This document shows, one piece after another, positions 8,481 to 16,569 of a DNA stretch of 64,000 nt. Within the stretch, counting starts at the first letter, position 1. Each line of letters opens with the position of its first letter. The position numbers were made by a program, and so were the translations under genes. Source of the DNA: Saccharothrix espanaensis DSM 44229 (GTDB lineage: Bacteria; Actinomycetota; Actinomycetes; Mycobacteriales; Pseudonocardiaceae); NCBI RefSeq assembly GCF_000328705.1, contig NC_019673.1, forward strand, positions 6,820,001-6,884,000, read 5' to 3'. The notes beneath the pieces are model-generated. The model did not search any database and was not told where the DNA came from. It worked only from the letters and a program-made list of their open reading frames with translations.

Positions 8481-9047
8481 TCAGGCGGGCCAGTCGGTCA
8501 GCACCGAGTCGAGCACGTCCAGCGCCCGTGACCACGACACGTCCGCACCGCGCGGGTGGTGGCCGAACCCGCCCGCCGCCTCCAGGCTGACGTACCCGTG
8601 GAACGTGCTGTGCAGCAGTCGCACCGCGTCGGTCTGGTCCGGTTCGGACAGCCGGTAGCCGCGCAGGATCGTCCGGGTCAGGTCGGAGTGCCGCCGGGCC
8701 GCGCTCGCCTCCGCCACGTCCGGGTCCAGCCGGTACTGCGCGGCGGCGTACCGGCCGGGGTACTGCCGGGCGTAGTCGCGGTAGGCGTCGGCGAACGCCA
8801 CCAGCGCGTCCTTGCCCGCCCGGCCGGCGAGCGCCTCGGCGGCGCGGTCGGCCAGCTCCGCCAGCGCCAGCACGGCCACCCGCGAGCGGAGGTCGTGGGC
8901 GCTGCTGATGTGCGAGTAGAGGCTCGCGTCCTTGACGCCGAACCGGCGGGCCAGCGCCGACACCGTCAGGTTCCCGAAGCCGACCTCGTCGGTCAGCTCC
9001 ACCGCCGCCCGCACCAGGCGTTCGGCGGTGATCCCCGCGCGTGCCAT
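8481..9047 (-). CDS. TetR family regulator with WHG-type C-terminal domain
   Basis: 188 residues. The N-terminal HTH (ITAERLVRAAVELTDEVGF, then LARRFGVKDASLYSHI) is classical TetR. The C-terminal half with TFHGYVSLEAAGGF has the W/F-H-G turn of WHG-domain regulators. It is divergent from the FBP-domain gene at 9114; a perfect palindrome in the 66-bp gap overlaps both promoters, so autorepression and control of the FBP gene are expected. The ligand is unknown. Confidence 0.9.
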   Translation of the reverse strand: MARAGITAERLVRAAVELTDEVGFGNLTVSALARRFGVKDASLYSHISSAHDLRSRVAVLALAELADRAAEALAGRAGKDALVAFADAYRDYARQYPGRYAAAQYRLDPDVAEASAARRHSDLTRTILRGYRLSEPDQTDAVRLLHSTFHGYVSLEAAGGFGHHPRGADVSWSRALDVLDSVLTDWPA

Positions 9048-9076
9048 GAGCCCCCATACCTAGAAGTGTTATTCGT

Positions 9077-9106
9077 TTGCCTAGTCCCTCTAGGCAAGGT
9101 TAGCGT
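9077..9106. promoter_or_regulatory. Palindromic TetR operator over divergent promoters
   Basis: Perfect inverted repeat TTGCCTAG/CTAGGCAA with a 5-nt centre (9077-9097). On the plus strand TTGCCT is also a -35 box, and TAGCGT (9101-9106), 18 bp on, is the -10 box; transcription would start at about 9113-9114, the FBP start codon, giving a leaderless message. On the minus strand TTGCCT-N18-AATAAC would serve the regulator. One bound dimer would cover both -35 boxes. Confidence 0.75.
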
Positions 9107-9113
9107 GCCGGGC

Positions 9114-9608
9114 ATGAGACCGGCCACCGAACGCGACATCCGCGCGTCGTTCGTCAACTGCACCAAGGGCGAGGCGAAGCGCCTGGCCGTGCCCCGCGAC
9201 CTCGACGCGCGACCGTGGGACGACCTCGACTTCCTCGGCTGGCAGGACCCGGCCTCCAGCGAGCGCGCCTACCTCGTCACCGAGTCCGGCGACGGGTTCG
9301 TGGGCATCGCGCTGCGCCGGGCCGCACCGCGCGCCGGGCAGGTGCGGCGCAGCATGTGCTCGTTGTGCCTGACCACGCACCTCGGCGGCGGCGTCAGCCT
9401 GATGACCGCGCGCAAGGCCGGCAAGGAGGGCCAGCAGGGCAACTCGGTGGGCGCGTACTTCTGCACCGACCTGGCGTGCTCGCTGTACCTGCGCGGCAAG
9501 AAGGACGCCGGGCCGGGCGGGCGGTTCCACGAGTCGCTCCCGCTCGACCGGCTGATCGAGCGCACCACCGCCAACCTGGCCGCGTTCCTCTCCCGCGTCA
9601 CCGCCTGA
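9114..9608 (+). CDS. FBP-domain protein (treble-clef zinc finger)
   Basis: 164 residues. The C-terminal half has a CSLC pair followed about 30 residues later by C-T-D-L-A-C, the four-cysteine treble-clef pattern of the domain named after elongation-factor-G-binding (fibronectin-binding-like) proteins. Members are thought to contact the ribosome or EF-G, so a translation-linked role is possible. The ATG at 9114 coincides with the predicted transcription start, so no ribosome site is expected. It is probably repressed by the divergent TetR protein. Confidence 0.85.
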   Translation: MRPATERDIRASFVNCTKGEAKRLAVPRDLDARPWDDLDFLGWQDPASSERAYLVTESGDGFVGIALRRAAPRAGQVRRSMCSLCLTTHLGGGVSLMTARKAGKEGQQGNSVGAYFCTDLACSLYLRGKKDAGPGGRFHESLPLDRLIERTTANLAAFLSRVTA

Positions 9609-9701
9609 CGCGGCACGGCCCGACGCAGCACGGCCCGACGCGGCACGGCCCGACGCGGCACGGCCCGACGCGGCACGGCCCGACGCGGCACGGCCGGACG
9701 C
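9607..9701. repeat. 15-bp tandem repeat, about six copies, directly after a stop codon
   Basis: The unit GACGCGGCACGGCCC runs from the last bases of the FBP gene's stop through 9701, with only two substitutions among six copies. The near identity suggests recent expansion. It is G+C-rich, not obviously a hairpin, and 15 bp is five codons, so readthrough would keep frame. 9702-9779 holds nothing else. Confidence 0.85.
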
Positions 9702-9779
9702 GCCGGCGGTCGTGGCCGGGTTTGCGCTCGGTCGCGGGTACGGCGGTCGCGCCGCCGTGCCCGCGGGGTCGAGATCCGG

Positions 9780-10016
9780 TCAGGCGAGCAGGGCACGACC
9801 TGCCGGAGTCAGCTCCGCCGGCGACCACTGTCCGTGACCGTTCAGCTCGACTGGTCGGACCAATCCGGCGTGCGCCAGTTGGCGGGTCGTGGCCTGGTCG
9901 CTGCACAGCAACCCGTCCACCCGAAGGTCGGGTTCCTGACTGTGAGTCACCTCGGCGCGCCCGGCCGCGATGGCCCGCAGCATCGCCCGCGCCCGATGGG
10001 TCAATTCGTCGTCCAT
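9780..10016 (-). CDS. Small hypothetical protein, possible winged-helix
   Basis: 78 residues, ATG at 10016. An acidic N-terminus (MDDELTHRARAMLRAIAAGR) is followed by DGLLCSDQATTRQLAHAGLV and WSPAELTPAGRALLA. The tail resembles the recognition helix and wing end of small winged-helix folds (LTPAGRALL is common there), but the domain is too short to assign. It is divergent from the MOSC gene. No membrane segment or signal. Confidence 0.6.
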   Translation of the reverse strand: MDDELTHRARAMLRAIAAGRAEVTHSQEPDLRVDGLLCSDQATTRQLAHAGLVRPVELNGHGQWSPAELTPAGRALLA

Positions 10017-10098
10017 GATCTTTCACCGTTGTCCGCAGGGTTTTACATCCTGGTTATCGCCGTGACCACCCCAAGTCTTACCGATTATCGTCGACGAC

Positions 10099-10637
10099 AT
10101 GGGATCAGTTGTAGCCGTGAGTCGTAGCGCGGAGTACACATTCACAAAACCCAACGAGGACCACGTGCGGCTGGTCGCCGGTTTCGGCGTAACGGGTGAC
10201 GCCCACGCGGGGGAACTGGTGAAGCACAGGTCGCGCGTGCGCCGTGACCCTGCGCAACCGAACCTGCGCCAAGTTCACCTGATGCACGCCGAGTTGCACG
10301 ACGAGCTGAATTCCCTGGGTTTCGACGTCGCCGCAGGTCAGCTCGGCGAGAACAGCACCACCCGGGACGTCGACCTGCTCGGCCTGCCCACCGGTCCCTG
10401 CTGCGGCTGGGCGCGGACGCGGTGGTCGAGGTGACCGGGCTGCGCAACCCGTGCCCGCAGATCGAGGCGTTCCGCACGGGCCTGCTCAAGCACGTGGCCG
10501 GCCGCGACGAGAGCGGTGCCGTGGTGCTGCGCGCCGGGATCATGTCCATCGTGCGGGTCGGCGGCGAAGTCCGGCCAGGTGACCCGATCGGGGTCGAGCT
10601 GCCGTCCGGGGCGCACACCCCGTTGGCCGCGGTGTAG
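10099..10637 (+). pseudogene. MOSC-domain protein, frameshifted
   Basis: The first frame (ATG 10099) reads HVRLVAGFGVTGDAHAG and LRQVHLMHAELHDEL to LGLPTG; the matching continuation VVEVTGLRNPCPQIEAF to the end is in another frame from about 10398 to 10637. A single base missing near 10395-10397 restores an intact ~179-residue MOSC protein with the conserved Cys in LRNPC. MOSC domains handle sulfur carried on a cysteine in molybdenum-cofactor chemistry. Real frameshift or sequencing error; all else looks functional. The SDR begins 3 bp later. Confidence 0.8.
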
Positions 10638-10639
10638 CC

Positions 10640-11359
10640 GTGGACCTGGGCGGAACGGTGGTGCTGGTCACCGGCGCGAGCGGGCACATCGGGGCGGGCA
10701 TCGCCCGGCGGTTCGCACGGGCCGGCGCGGAGGTCGTCGCGCACCACCACAAGGGCGAGGTGTCGCTCGACGGCGCGCTGGCGGTGCGGGCGGACCTGTC
10801 GTCACCGCAGGAGTGCGCACGGCTGGTGCGCGAAGCGGCGGCGTGGCGGGGACGGCTGGACGCGGTGGTGAACTGCGCCGGGGTGCAGCCGGTCCGCGAC
10901 CTGGCCGCGATGACCGCCGACGAGTGGCAGGCGGTGCTGGACACGAACCTCACCAGCGCGTTCTCCTGCACGCAGGCGGCCGTCGAGGTGATGCGCGGAA
11001 CCGGCGGCTCGATCACCCACATCGCGTCCGTCGAGGGCAGCCACCCGGCGCACGGCCACGCCCACTACAGCGCCGCGAAAGCGGGGATGATCATGTTCGC
11101 CCGCTCGGCGGCGCTGGAGTACGGCCGGTTCGGGGTGCGGGTGAACACCGTCTCGCCGGGCCTGGTCGACCGGCCCGGCCTGGCCGACGACTGGCCCGAG
11201 GGCGTCCGCCGGTGGCAGGCCGCCGCGCCGCTCGGACGGCTGGGCACGCCGGAGGACGTCGGCGACGCGTGCGTGTTCCTGGCCTCGCCGATGGCGGCTT
11301 GGATCACCGGGCACGACCTCGTGGTGGACGGCGGGATCGGCGCGCGCCCGACCTGGTGA
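10640..11359 (+). CDS. SDR family NAD(P)-dependent oxidoreductase
   Basis: 239 residues, classical short-chain dehydrogenase. The cofactor site TGASGHIG is at 11-18, NCAG at 78-81, and the catalytic set is Ser130, Tyr143, Lys147 (YSAAK). The C-terminus has the usual PGLVDRPG and TGHDLVVDGG. GTG at 10640 follows the MOSC stop by 2 bp, so translation may be coupled to the damaged gene. The substrate is unknown; an FabG-like 3-oxoacyl or alcohol substrate is common. Confidence 0.9.
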   Translation: MDLGGTVVLVTGASGHIGAGIARRFARAGAEVVAHHHKGEVSLDGALAVRADLSSPQECARLVREAAAWRGRLDAVVNCAGVQPVRDLAAMTADEWQAVLDTNLTSAFSCTQAAVEVMRGTGGSITHIASVEGSHPAHGHAHYSAAKAGMIMFARSAALEYGRFGVRVNTVSPGLVDRPGLADDWPEGVRRWQAAAPLGRLGTPEDVGDACVFLASPMAAWITGHDLVVDGGIGARPTW

Positions 11360-11442
11360 CCCGGCGGACCGCGCTCAGCGGGCCCGGTGGCCGCCGCCCG
11401 CCCGGACGTGCGACCACCTCGGCGGCCGCCCGCCGATCACGG

Positions 11443-11847
11443 TCACGCCTCCGGGGGTTCGGCGGACGGGGGTTCGGCCGAGAGGGGTTCGGCGAGGATC
11501 GGTTGGGCGACGGCGAACGCGCGGTTGGCGGCGGGGACGCCCGCGTAGATCGCCACCTGGAGCAGGACTTCCTTGATCTCCTCGCGGGTGAGCCCGTTGC
11601 GCAGGGCGGCGCGCACGTGCATGGCCACCTCGCCGTCGTGGCCGAGGGTCGCCAGCATCGCCAGCGTGATGCACGAGCGGGTCCGGCGGTCCAGTCCCGG
11701 CCGGGTCCAGATCGTGCCCCACGCGTAGCGGGTGATCAGGTCCTGGAAGTCGGCGGTGAACTCGTCCGTGCGCGCCACCGCGCGGTCCACGTGCTCGTCG
11801 CCGAGCACTTCCCGGCGCACCCGCATCCCGTCTTCGTGCTCGCTCAC
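11443..11847 (-). CDS. pcaC: 4-carboxymuconolactone decarboxylase
   Basis: 134 residues, the free-standing AhpD/CMD-fold enzyme: RREVLGDEHVDRAVARTDEF, then WTRPGLDRRTRSCITLAML and HVRAALRNGLTREEIKEVLL. It decarboxylates gamma-carboxymuconolactone to 3-oxoadipate enol-lactone. Start overlaps the pcaD stop by 4 bp, so the two are coupled. The C-terminus ends in imperfect five-residue repeats (AEPLS/AEPPS/AEPPE) encoded by 15-bp tandem repeats, an extension not needed by the fold. Confidence 0.93.
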   Translation of the reverse strand: MSEHEDGMRVRREVLGDEHVDRAVARTDEFTADFQDLITRYAWGTIWTRPGLDRRTRSCITLAMLATLGHDGEVAMHVRAALRNGLTREEIKEVLLQVAIYAGVPAANRAFAVAQPILAEPLSAEPPSAEPPEA

Positions 11848-12596
11848 TTCAGGTGCTCCCGCAGGATCTCGGCGACGGCATCGGGTGCCTCGACGTTGGC
11901 CAGGTGGGCGGCGTCCACAACGGACAGTGACGCGCCGGGGATCGCGTCGGCGATGGCGCGCAGCGACTCCGGCGGCGTCGCCTCGTCACGCGCGCCGGCG
12001 ATCACCGCCGTCGGCGCGACGATCTTCGACAGCACGGCACGCAGGTCCAGCTCCCCCAACGCCTCGCAGCACCCGGCGTAGCTCTCGTCGTCCACAGTGG
12101 ACAGCATGTGCTCGAAGCGCGCCACGGTCTGCGGCGAGCGCTCGCGCAGCGCCGGGGTGAACCAGCGGGACACCACGGCCGGGGCGATCGACCCGGTGCC
12201 GTTCGCGCGCACGGCGGCGGCGCGTTCCTCCCACGGCCGCGCGGTGTCGTACGTCGCGGTGGTGCAGCACAGCACCAACCGGTCGATCCGCTCGGGCGCG
12301 TGCCCGGCCAGCCACATCCCGACCATCGCGCCCATCGACACACCGCAGTAGGACACCCGCCGCACACCCAAGGCGTCCAGCAGTTCCAGCACGTCCTCGG
12401 CCAGGTCGTCGATCCGGCGCGGGCCCCGGGACGCGGGGCTGCCGCCGTGCCCCCGGTGGTCGTAGCGCAGCACCCGGAAGCGCTCCGCCAGCTCCGGCAG
12501 CTGCGGCTCCCACAGCGCGGTGGTGGTGCCCAGCGAGTTGCCGAGCACGAGGACCGGCGCGTCGGCCGGTCCGCTCAGCTCGTGGTGCAGCGTCAT
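11844..12596 (-). CDS. pcaD: 3-oxoadipate enol-lactonase
   Basis: 250 residues, alpha/beta hydrolase with nucleophile elbow GVSMG (Ser87), oxyanion-side LGNSLGTTTALW and late Asp/His in GARDEATPP and DAAHLANVE. It hydrolyses 3-oxoadipate enol-lactone to 3-oxoadipate in the beta-ketoadipate pathway. ATG at 12596 overlaps the pcaB stop by 4 bp. In many actinomycetes pcaD and pcaC are fused as pcaL; here they are separate but translationally coupled. Confidence 0.93.
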   Translation of the reverse strand: MTLHHELSGPADAPVLVLGNSLGTTTALWEPQLPELAERFRVLRYDHRGHGGSPASRGPRRIDDLAEDVLELLDALGVRRVSYCGVSMGAMVGMWLAGHAPERIDRLVLCCTTATYDTARPWEERAAAVRANGTGSIAPAVVSRWFTPALRERSPQTVARFEHMLSTVDDESYAGCCEALGELDLRAVLSKIVAPTAVIAGARDEATPPESLRAIADAIPGASLSVVDAAHLANVEAPDAVAEILREHLK

Positions 12597-13933
12597 CGGT
12601 CGCCCTTCCCCCGGTGCGCGGCCAGCGCCCGGTCCACGAACTCGCCCGCGCTGCCGACGTAGCCCGCCGGGTCCAGCGCCTCGTCCACCGCCTGCTCCGA
12701 CAGGTCGATCCGCAGGTCGGCCAGCAGCGCCTGGCGCAGCGTGCGGCCGTTGAGCGCGGCGGCCCGGCACACCTCGGCGACCAGCTCCTGGGCCTCGGTG
12801 CGGCCGATCCGCGCGGCCAGCCGGCCCGCCACGTTCTCGGCCATCAGCAGGCCGCCGGTCAGCTCCAGGTTGCGCCGCATCCGGTCCGGGTCGACGCGCA
12901 GCCGGGACAGCAGCTCGCGCACCCCGTGCGCCGCGCCGCCGACCAGTCGCAGCAGCTCGGTGACCGTCTGCCACTCGCTGTGCCACGCGCCGGCCGCGCG
13001 TTCGTGCTCCTGCGCCATCGAGGAGAGGACCGTCGAGACCAGGCCGGGCACCCGGCGGGTGCCGGCGGTCACCAGCACCGCGCGCACCGGGTTGTGCTTG
13101 TGCGGCATGGCCGATGACGTGCCGCCCTCGCCCTCGGCGACCTCGGCCACCTCGGTCTGGGCCAGCAGCACCACGTCCTGCGCGATCTTCGCCAGCACCC
13201 CGGACACGCCGCCCAGCGCGCACGCCAGCTCCGCGACCCGGGTCCGGTCGGTGTGCCACGGCAGCAGCGGCGCGGCCAGTCCGAGCTGCGCGGCGAGCTG
13301 GTCGGTCAGGTCGGGGTCGGCGACCGCGGCCAGCGTGCCGGCCGCCCCGCCGAACTGCACGGCCAGCCGCCGCTCGCGCACCCGGTCCAGCGCGTCGGCG
13401 GCCTCGTCCACGGCCACCAGCCAGCCCGCGCACTTGAGGCCGAACGTCGTGGGCAGCGCGTGCTGCGCCAGCGTCCGGCCGGCGATCAGCGTGTCGCGGT
13501 GCCGCCGGGCCAGCCGCTCGCACTCCCCCGCCACGCCGGCCAGCGCGTCCAGGACCGGCCCCAGCGCCCGGAACGCCACCAGCGACAGCGCGGTGTCCAG
13601 CACGTCCTGGCTGGTCGCGCCGTTGTGCACGGCGGTGCGCCCCTCGGCGGTGACGTGCGCGCCGATCGCCTTGACCAGCGGCACCACCGGGGTGCCGCTG
13701 GTCAGGGCCGCCTCGCCGAGCGCGGCCGGGTCGTAGCGGCCGACGTCGATCGCGGTCACCACCATCCGGGCCGCCGCCTCGGACACGATGCCCGCCCGCG
13801 CCTGGACGATCGCGAGCGCGCGCTCGAAGTCGAGCATGGCCCGCAGCCACGCCCGGTCGGAGATCTCCGCCTCCACGGCCGGGTCGGTGAACAGCGGCCC
13901 GAACAGCTCAGACGTCGAAGAAGACGGTTTCAT
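12593..13933 (-). CDS. pcaB: 3-carboxy-cis,cis-muconate cycloisomerase
   Basis: 446 residues of the fumarase/aspartase superfamily. The signature GGTSSAMPHKHNPV is present (flexible catalytic loop), with TSQDVLDTAL as the second conserved block. It converts 3-carboxymuconate to gamma-carboxymuconolactone. The ATG at 13933 lies inside the 3' end of pcaG (26-bp overlap), a tight operon junction. Confidence 0.93.
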   Translation of the reverse strand: MKPSSSTSELFGPLFTDPAVEAEISDRAWLRAMLDFERALAIVQARAGIVSEAAARMVVTAIDVGRYDPAALGEAALTSGTPVVPLVKAIGAHVTAEGRTAVHNGATSQDVLDTALSLVAFRALGPVLDALAGVAGECERLARRHRDTLIAGRTLAQHALPTTFGLKCAGWLVAVDEAADALDRVRERRLAVQFGGAAGTLAAVADPDLTDQLAAQLGLAAPLLPWHTDRTRVAELACALGGVSGVLAKIAQDVVLLAQTEVAEVAEGEGGTSSAMPHKHNPVRAVLVTAGTRRVPGLVSTVLSSMAQEHERAAGAWHSEWQTVTELLRLVGGAAHGVRELLSRLRVDPDRMRRNLELTGGLLMAENVAGRLAARIGRTEAQELVAEVCRAAALNGRTLRQALLADLRIDLSEQAVDEALDPAGYVGSAGEFVDRALAAHRGKGDR

Positions 13934-14468
13934 GCTCCCCTTGCAAGCGGATGTCGAAGTGGTAGCCGGACGGGGTGGTCGTGGCGATGAGCGTGCTGCG
14001 CGCGGCCGGGTCGGCGATCGAGCCCAGCACCGGGTCCTGCGCGTTGGCCTCCTCGTCGGGGAAGTAGATCCGGGTGACCAGCCGGACCAGCATCCCCCGG
14101 CAGAACACCGACACGTTGAGGTGCGGAGCCTCCCAGCCGTCGCCCGCGGGCAGCGGACCGGGTTTGACCGTCAGCAGGCCCCAGCGCCCGCCGGCGTCGG
14201 TGGCGGCCCGGCCGAAGCCCCGGAAATCCTTCCACCGCACCGGCCCGCGCGGGTCGTCGGGGTGGTCGAACCGGCCCTCCGGGTCGGCCTGCCAGGTCTC
14301 CACGACGGCGTCGGGCACCGGCTCGCCGGCACCGTCGAGGACCCGGCCCTCGACCCGGAACGCGCCCTCGGTGCCGTCGGGCACCACGAACGGGCCGTCC
14401 TCCCAGAACAGGCCGTTCTCGAAGAACGGGCCGACCGTCTGCGACGGCGTGGTCTGCAGCTCAGTCAT
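13908..14468 (-). CDS. pcaG: Protocatechuate 3,4-dioxygenase, alpha subunit
   Basis: 186 residues. It starts TPSQTVGPFFENGLFW, carries the intradiol-dioxygenase core (GRVLDGAGEPVPDAVVETWQ) and lacks the full iron-ligand set, as expected for the alpha chain, which pairs with PcaH to form the ring-opening enzyme. Its ATG overlaps the pcaH stop by 8 bp, consistent with equimolar synthesis. Confidence 0.95.
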   Translation of the reverse strand: MTELQTTPSQTVGPFFENGLFWEDGPFVVPDGTEGAFRVEGRVLDGAGEPVPDAVVETWQADPEGRFDHPDDPRGPVRWKDFRGFGRAATDAGGRWGLLTVKPGPLPAGDGWEAPHLNVSVFCRGMLVRLVTRIYFPDEEANAQDPVLGSIADPAARSTLIATTTPSGYHFDIRLQGEHETVFFDV

Positions 14469-15186
14469 CGTCGTCCTCGTCCTCCAGCGGCGTCGGGTCG
14501 GTGCCCCGCAGCACGATGTCCCACTGGTAGCCCAGCGCCCACTCCGGGATCGTGCGGTCCAGGTCGAACTTCGCGATCATCGCCTCGCGCGCCTTCGGGT
14601 CGCGCACCGAGTTGAAGATCGGGTCCTGGGAGAACAGCGGGTCGCCCGGGAAGTACATCTGGGTGATCAGCCGCTGGGTGAACGCGGTGCCGAACAGCGA
14701 GAAGTGGATGTGCGCGGGCCGCCAGGCGTTGTCGTGGTTGCGCCACGGGTACGCGCCGGGCTGGATCGTGGTGAAGGTGTAGCGGCCGTCGGCGTCGGTG
14801 ATGGTGCGGCCGACGCCGGTGAAGTTCGGGTCCAGCGGCGCGGGGTGCCGGTCGCCGTCGTGCCGGTACCGGCCGCCCGCGTTGGCCTGCCACACCTCCA
14901 GCAGGGTGCCGGCGACCGGCCGGCCGTCGCCGTCGAGCACCCGGCCGGAGACGATGATCCGCTGGCCCTGCGGCTCGCCGTCGTGGCCCAGGGTCAGGTC
15001 GTTGTCGTGCGGCCCGACCCGGCCCTCGCCCAGCAGCGGCCCGGTGATCTCGCCGAGCCGCTGCGGCAGCAGCGCGAGCGGGCGGTGCGGGTGGCGGGCC
15101 TGGTTGGACCGGTAGTCCGGCCAGCTCACCGGCGGGTGCGAGGCGGTGTCCCGCCGGTAGTGCGGCGTGGTCGTGTCGAGTGGCAC
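14461..15186 (-). CDS. pcaH: Protocatechuate 3,4-dioxygenase, beta subunit
   Basis: 241 residues, iron-bearing subunit. The ligands are visible: a Tyr in GGRYRHDGDRH, a Tyr in GAYPWRNHD and two His in WRPAHIHFS. The chain uses Fe(III) and O2 to cleave protocatechuate between its hydroxyls, giving 3-carboxymuconate. GTG at 15186 follows GGAGGG. It is first in pcaHGBDC. The terminus ends in an acidic EDEDDDD run. No pca-type regulator is adjacent, so control must act from elsewhere. Confidence 0.95.
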   Translation of the reverse strand: MPLDTTTPHYRRDTASHPPVSWPDYRSNQARHPHRPLALLPQRLGEITGPLLGEGRVGPHDNDLTLGHDGEPQGQRIIVSGRVLDGDGRPVAGTLLEVWQANAGGRYRHDGDRHPAPLDPNFTGVGRTITDADGRYTFTTIQPGAYPWRNHDNAWRPAHIHFSLFGTAFTQRLITQMYFPGDPLFSQDPIFNSVRDPKAREAMIAKFDLDRTIPEWALGYQWDIVLRGTDPTPLEDEDDDD

Positions 15187-15266
15187 CGCGCCCTCCTGTT
15201 CGTTGCGCCGAGGCGGTTGCGGCCCGCCGGCCCGCACGGCACGACGGACCCGCGCGGGGTGGTCGG

Positions 15267-15296
15267 ACCGTAGGTTGGGCCGTTCGGCGTGGTCAA
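15267..15296 (-). promoter_or_regulatory. Predicted pcaH promoter
   Basis: Minus-strand TTGACC (15291-15296) and TACGGT (15267-15272) with an 18-bp spacer form a good vegetative promoter. Transcription is expected near 15260, leaving a 5' leader of about 75 nt before pcaH. Confidence 0.55.
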
Positions 15297-15850
15297 CGGC
15301 CGGTTCCACTGATCGGAAGGCCAACCCCCTGCCTGCTCCGACCGGTGGCCGGACGGGGAGGTGCACGTCACGCTGGGAGCGAACTTCCCGCCAGGCCGAC
15401 GACTCGTTCTTCCTCGACCTGCGGGTGTTCGACCTGCTCGACGGCGGCGACCTGTCCCAGGTGCCGGACTGTCCACTCCGGACACTCTCCGACTCCCGCC
15501 GGCCGCAGCGGTGGAACCGCCCTGCACCGCGACATCCCGCGCACCCGCTCGACACGGCGGAGATCCTGATGTTCCAAGAACGTCCGGTCGGTGGAGTCGC
15601 GGGTGCGGCCCGGTCCGGGCGGGCCTCGCAGGCGGCGGACCCGGACGCCGTGGGTCACGCCCTCACCTCCCACGGGCATGGGCACGGCCACGGGGGTTCG
15701 GCTCGGGATGGGTGTGGCGGGCGGGCTGGTGCCGAGTCCGTCGACGCTGGTGGTCGGCCTCAGCCCCACCCTCCGGTCCCCGCCGGTCTAGGGTGGCGTT
15801 ACCCCCTGCTTGCGGAGTCCCGGACTCCACGCGCCCCGAGGACGTCGCAC
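15297..15850. other. Intergenic region between pcaH promoter and a response regulator
   Basis: About 550 bp with no convincing gene. On the plus strand 15402-15431 reads SFFLDLRVFD, which resembles the leader of FxLD lanthipeptides, but there is no nearby start, no Cys/Ser-rich core and no stop before the next gene. A Gly/His run (HGHGHGHGG) follows near 15675. Possibly decayed coding sequence. Confidence 0.4.
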
Positions 15851-16498
15851 ATGTCCGAACCGCCCCCACCCGGCCCGATCCGCGTGCTGCTGGTCGAGGA
15901 CCACGACATGGTGGCGGAGGCGATCGGGCTGGCGCTCCAGCGCGACCCCGGCGTGCTGGTGGTGGCCTCGGTCCGGTCCGTGGCCGCCGCCGCCGAGGCG
16001 GTCGCGCGGCACCGGCCGGACGTGGTGGTGCTCGACCGCAGGCTGCCCGACGGCGACGGCGTCGCCGCCATCCCGGCCCTGCGCGGGTCGGGCGCGCGCG
16101 TCCTGGTGCTGACCGGCGAGGCCACCGCCGCCGTGGCCGCCCGGGTGGTGGACGCCGGCGGCGCGGGGCTGGTGCTCAAGTCGGCGCGGCTGGACGAGCT
16201 GGCCGACGCGGTGCGCCGGGTCGCGCGCGGCGAGGCGGTGTTCGACGGCAGCCTGCTCACCGGGGTGCTCGACCGGCTCACCGGGCGCACGCCGGTCGCC
16301 GGGGCGTCGCTGACCGCGCGGGAGCGCGAGACCCTGTCACTCCTGGCGGACGGCGTGTCCACCGACGAGATCGGCCAACGGCTCGGCGTCGCCCGCAACA
16401 CCGTGCGCAACCACGTGCAGCGCGTGCTCGACAAGCTCGGCGCGCGGTCGAAGCTGGAAGCGGTGTCCATCGCCCGCCGCGAGGGCCTGGTCGACTGA
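15851..16498 (+). CDS. LuxR/NarL-type response regulator
   Basis: 215 residues. The receiver domain (VLLVEDHDMVAEAIGLALQ) has phospho-acceptor Asp62 in VVVLDRRLPDGDG and Lys in LVLKSARLDEL. The C-terminal HTH begins LTARERETLSLLADG and ends VRNHVQRVLDKLGARSKLEA. DNA-binding regulator activated by phosphorylation; no cognate kinase is directly attached, the nearest being the PAS kinase at 17016. ATG at 15851 begins at the first residues of the domain. Confidence 0.92.
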   Translation: MSEPPPPGPIRVLLVEDHDMVAEAIGLALQRDPGVLVVASVRSVAAAAEAVARHRPDVVVLDRRLPDGDGVAAIPALRGSGARVLVLTGEATAAVAARVVDAGGAGLVLKSARLDELADAVRRVARGEAVFDGSLLTGVLDRLTGRTPVAGASLTARERETLSLLADGVSTDEIGQRLGVARNTVRNHVQRVLDKLGARSKLEAVSIARREGLVD

Positions 16499-16569
16499 CC
16501 CGGCGCGCCCGCTCAGCCCCGGCGCTCCGCGCCCGCTCTGGTGCATCCGCACTACGGGAGCTGACACCG

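Noticed and set aside
9607-9701. Possible CRISPR-like array
   Set aside because: Direct 15-bp tandem copies without spacers and no cas genes.
15361-15470. FxLD-lanthipeptide-like leader (SFFLDLRVFD)
   Set aside because: No start codon close by, no Ser/Thr/Cys core, no stop before the response regulator and no LanB/LanC genes in the window.
14461-15555. Longer pcaH starting near 15555
   Set aside because: Known beta subunits begin close to the GTG at 15186, which has GGAGGG, and the predicted promoter lies between the two starts.
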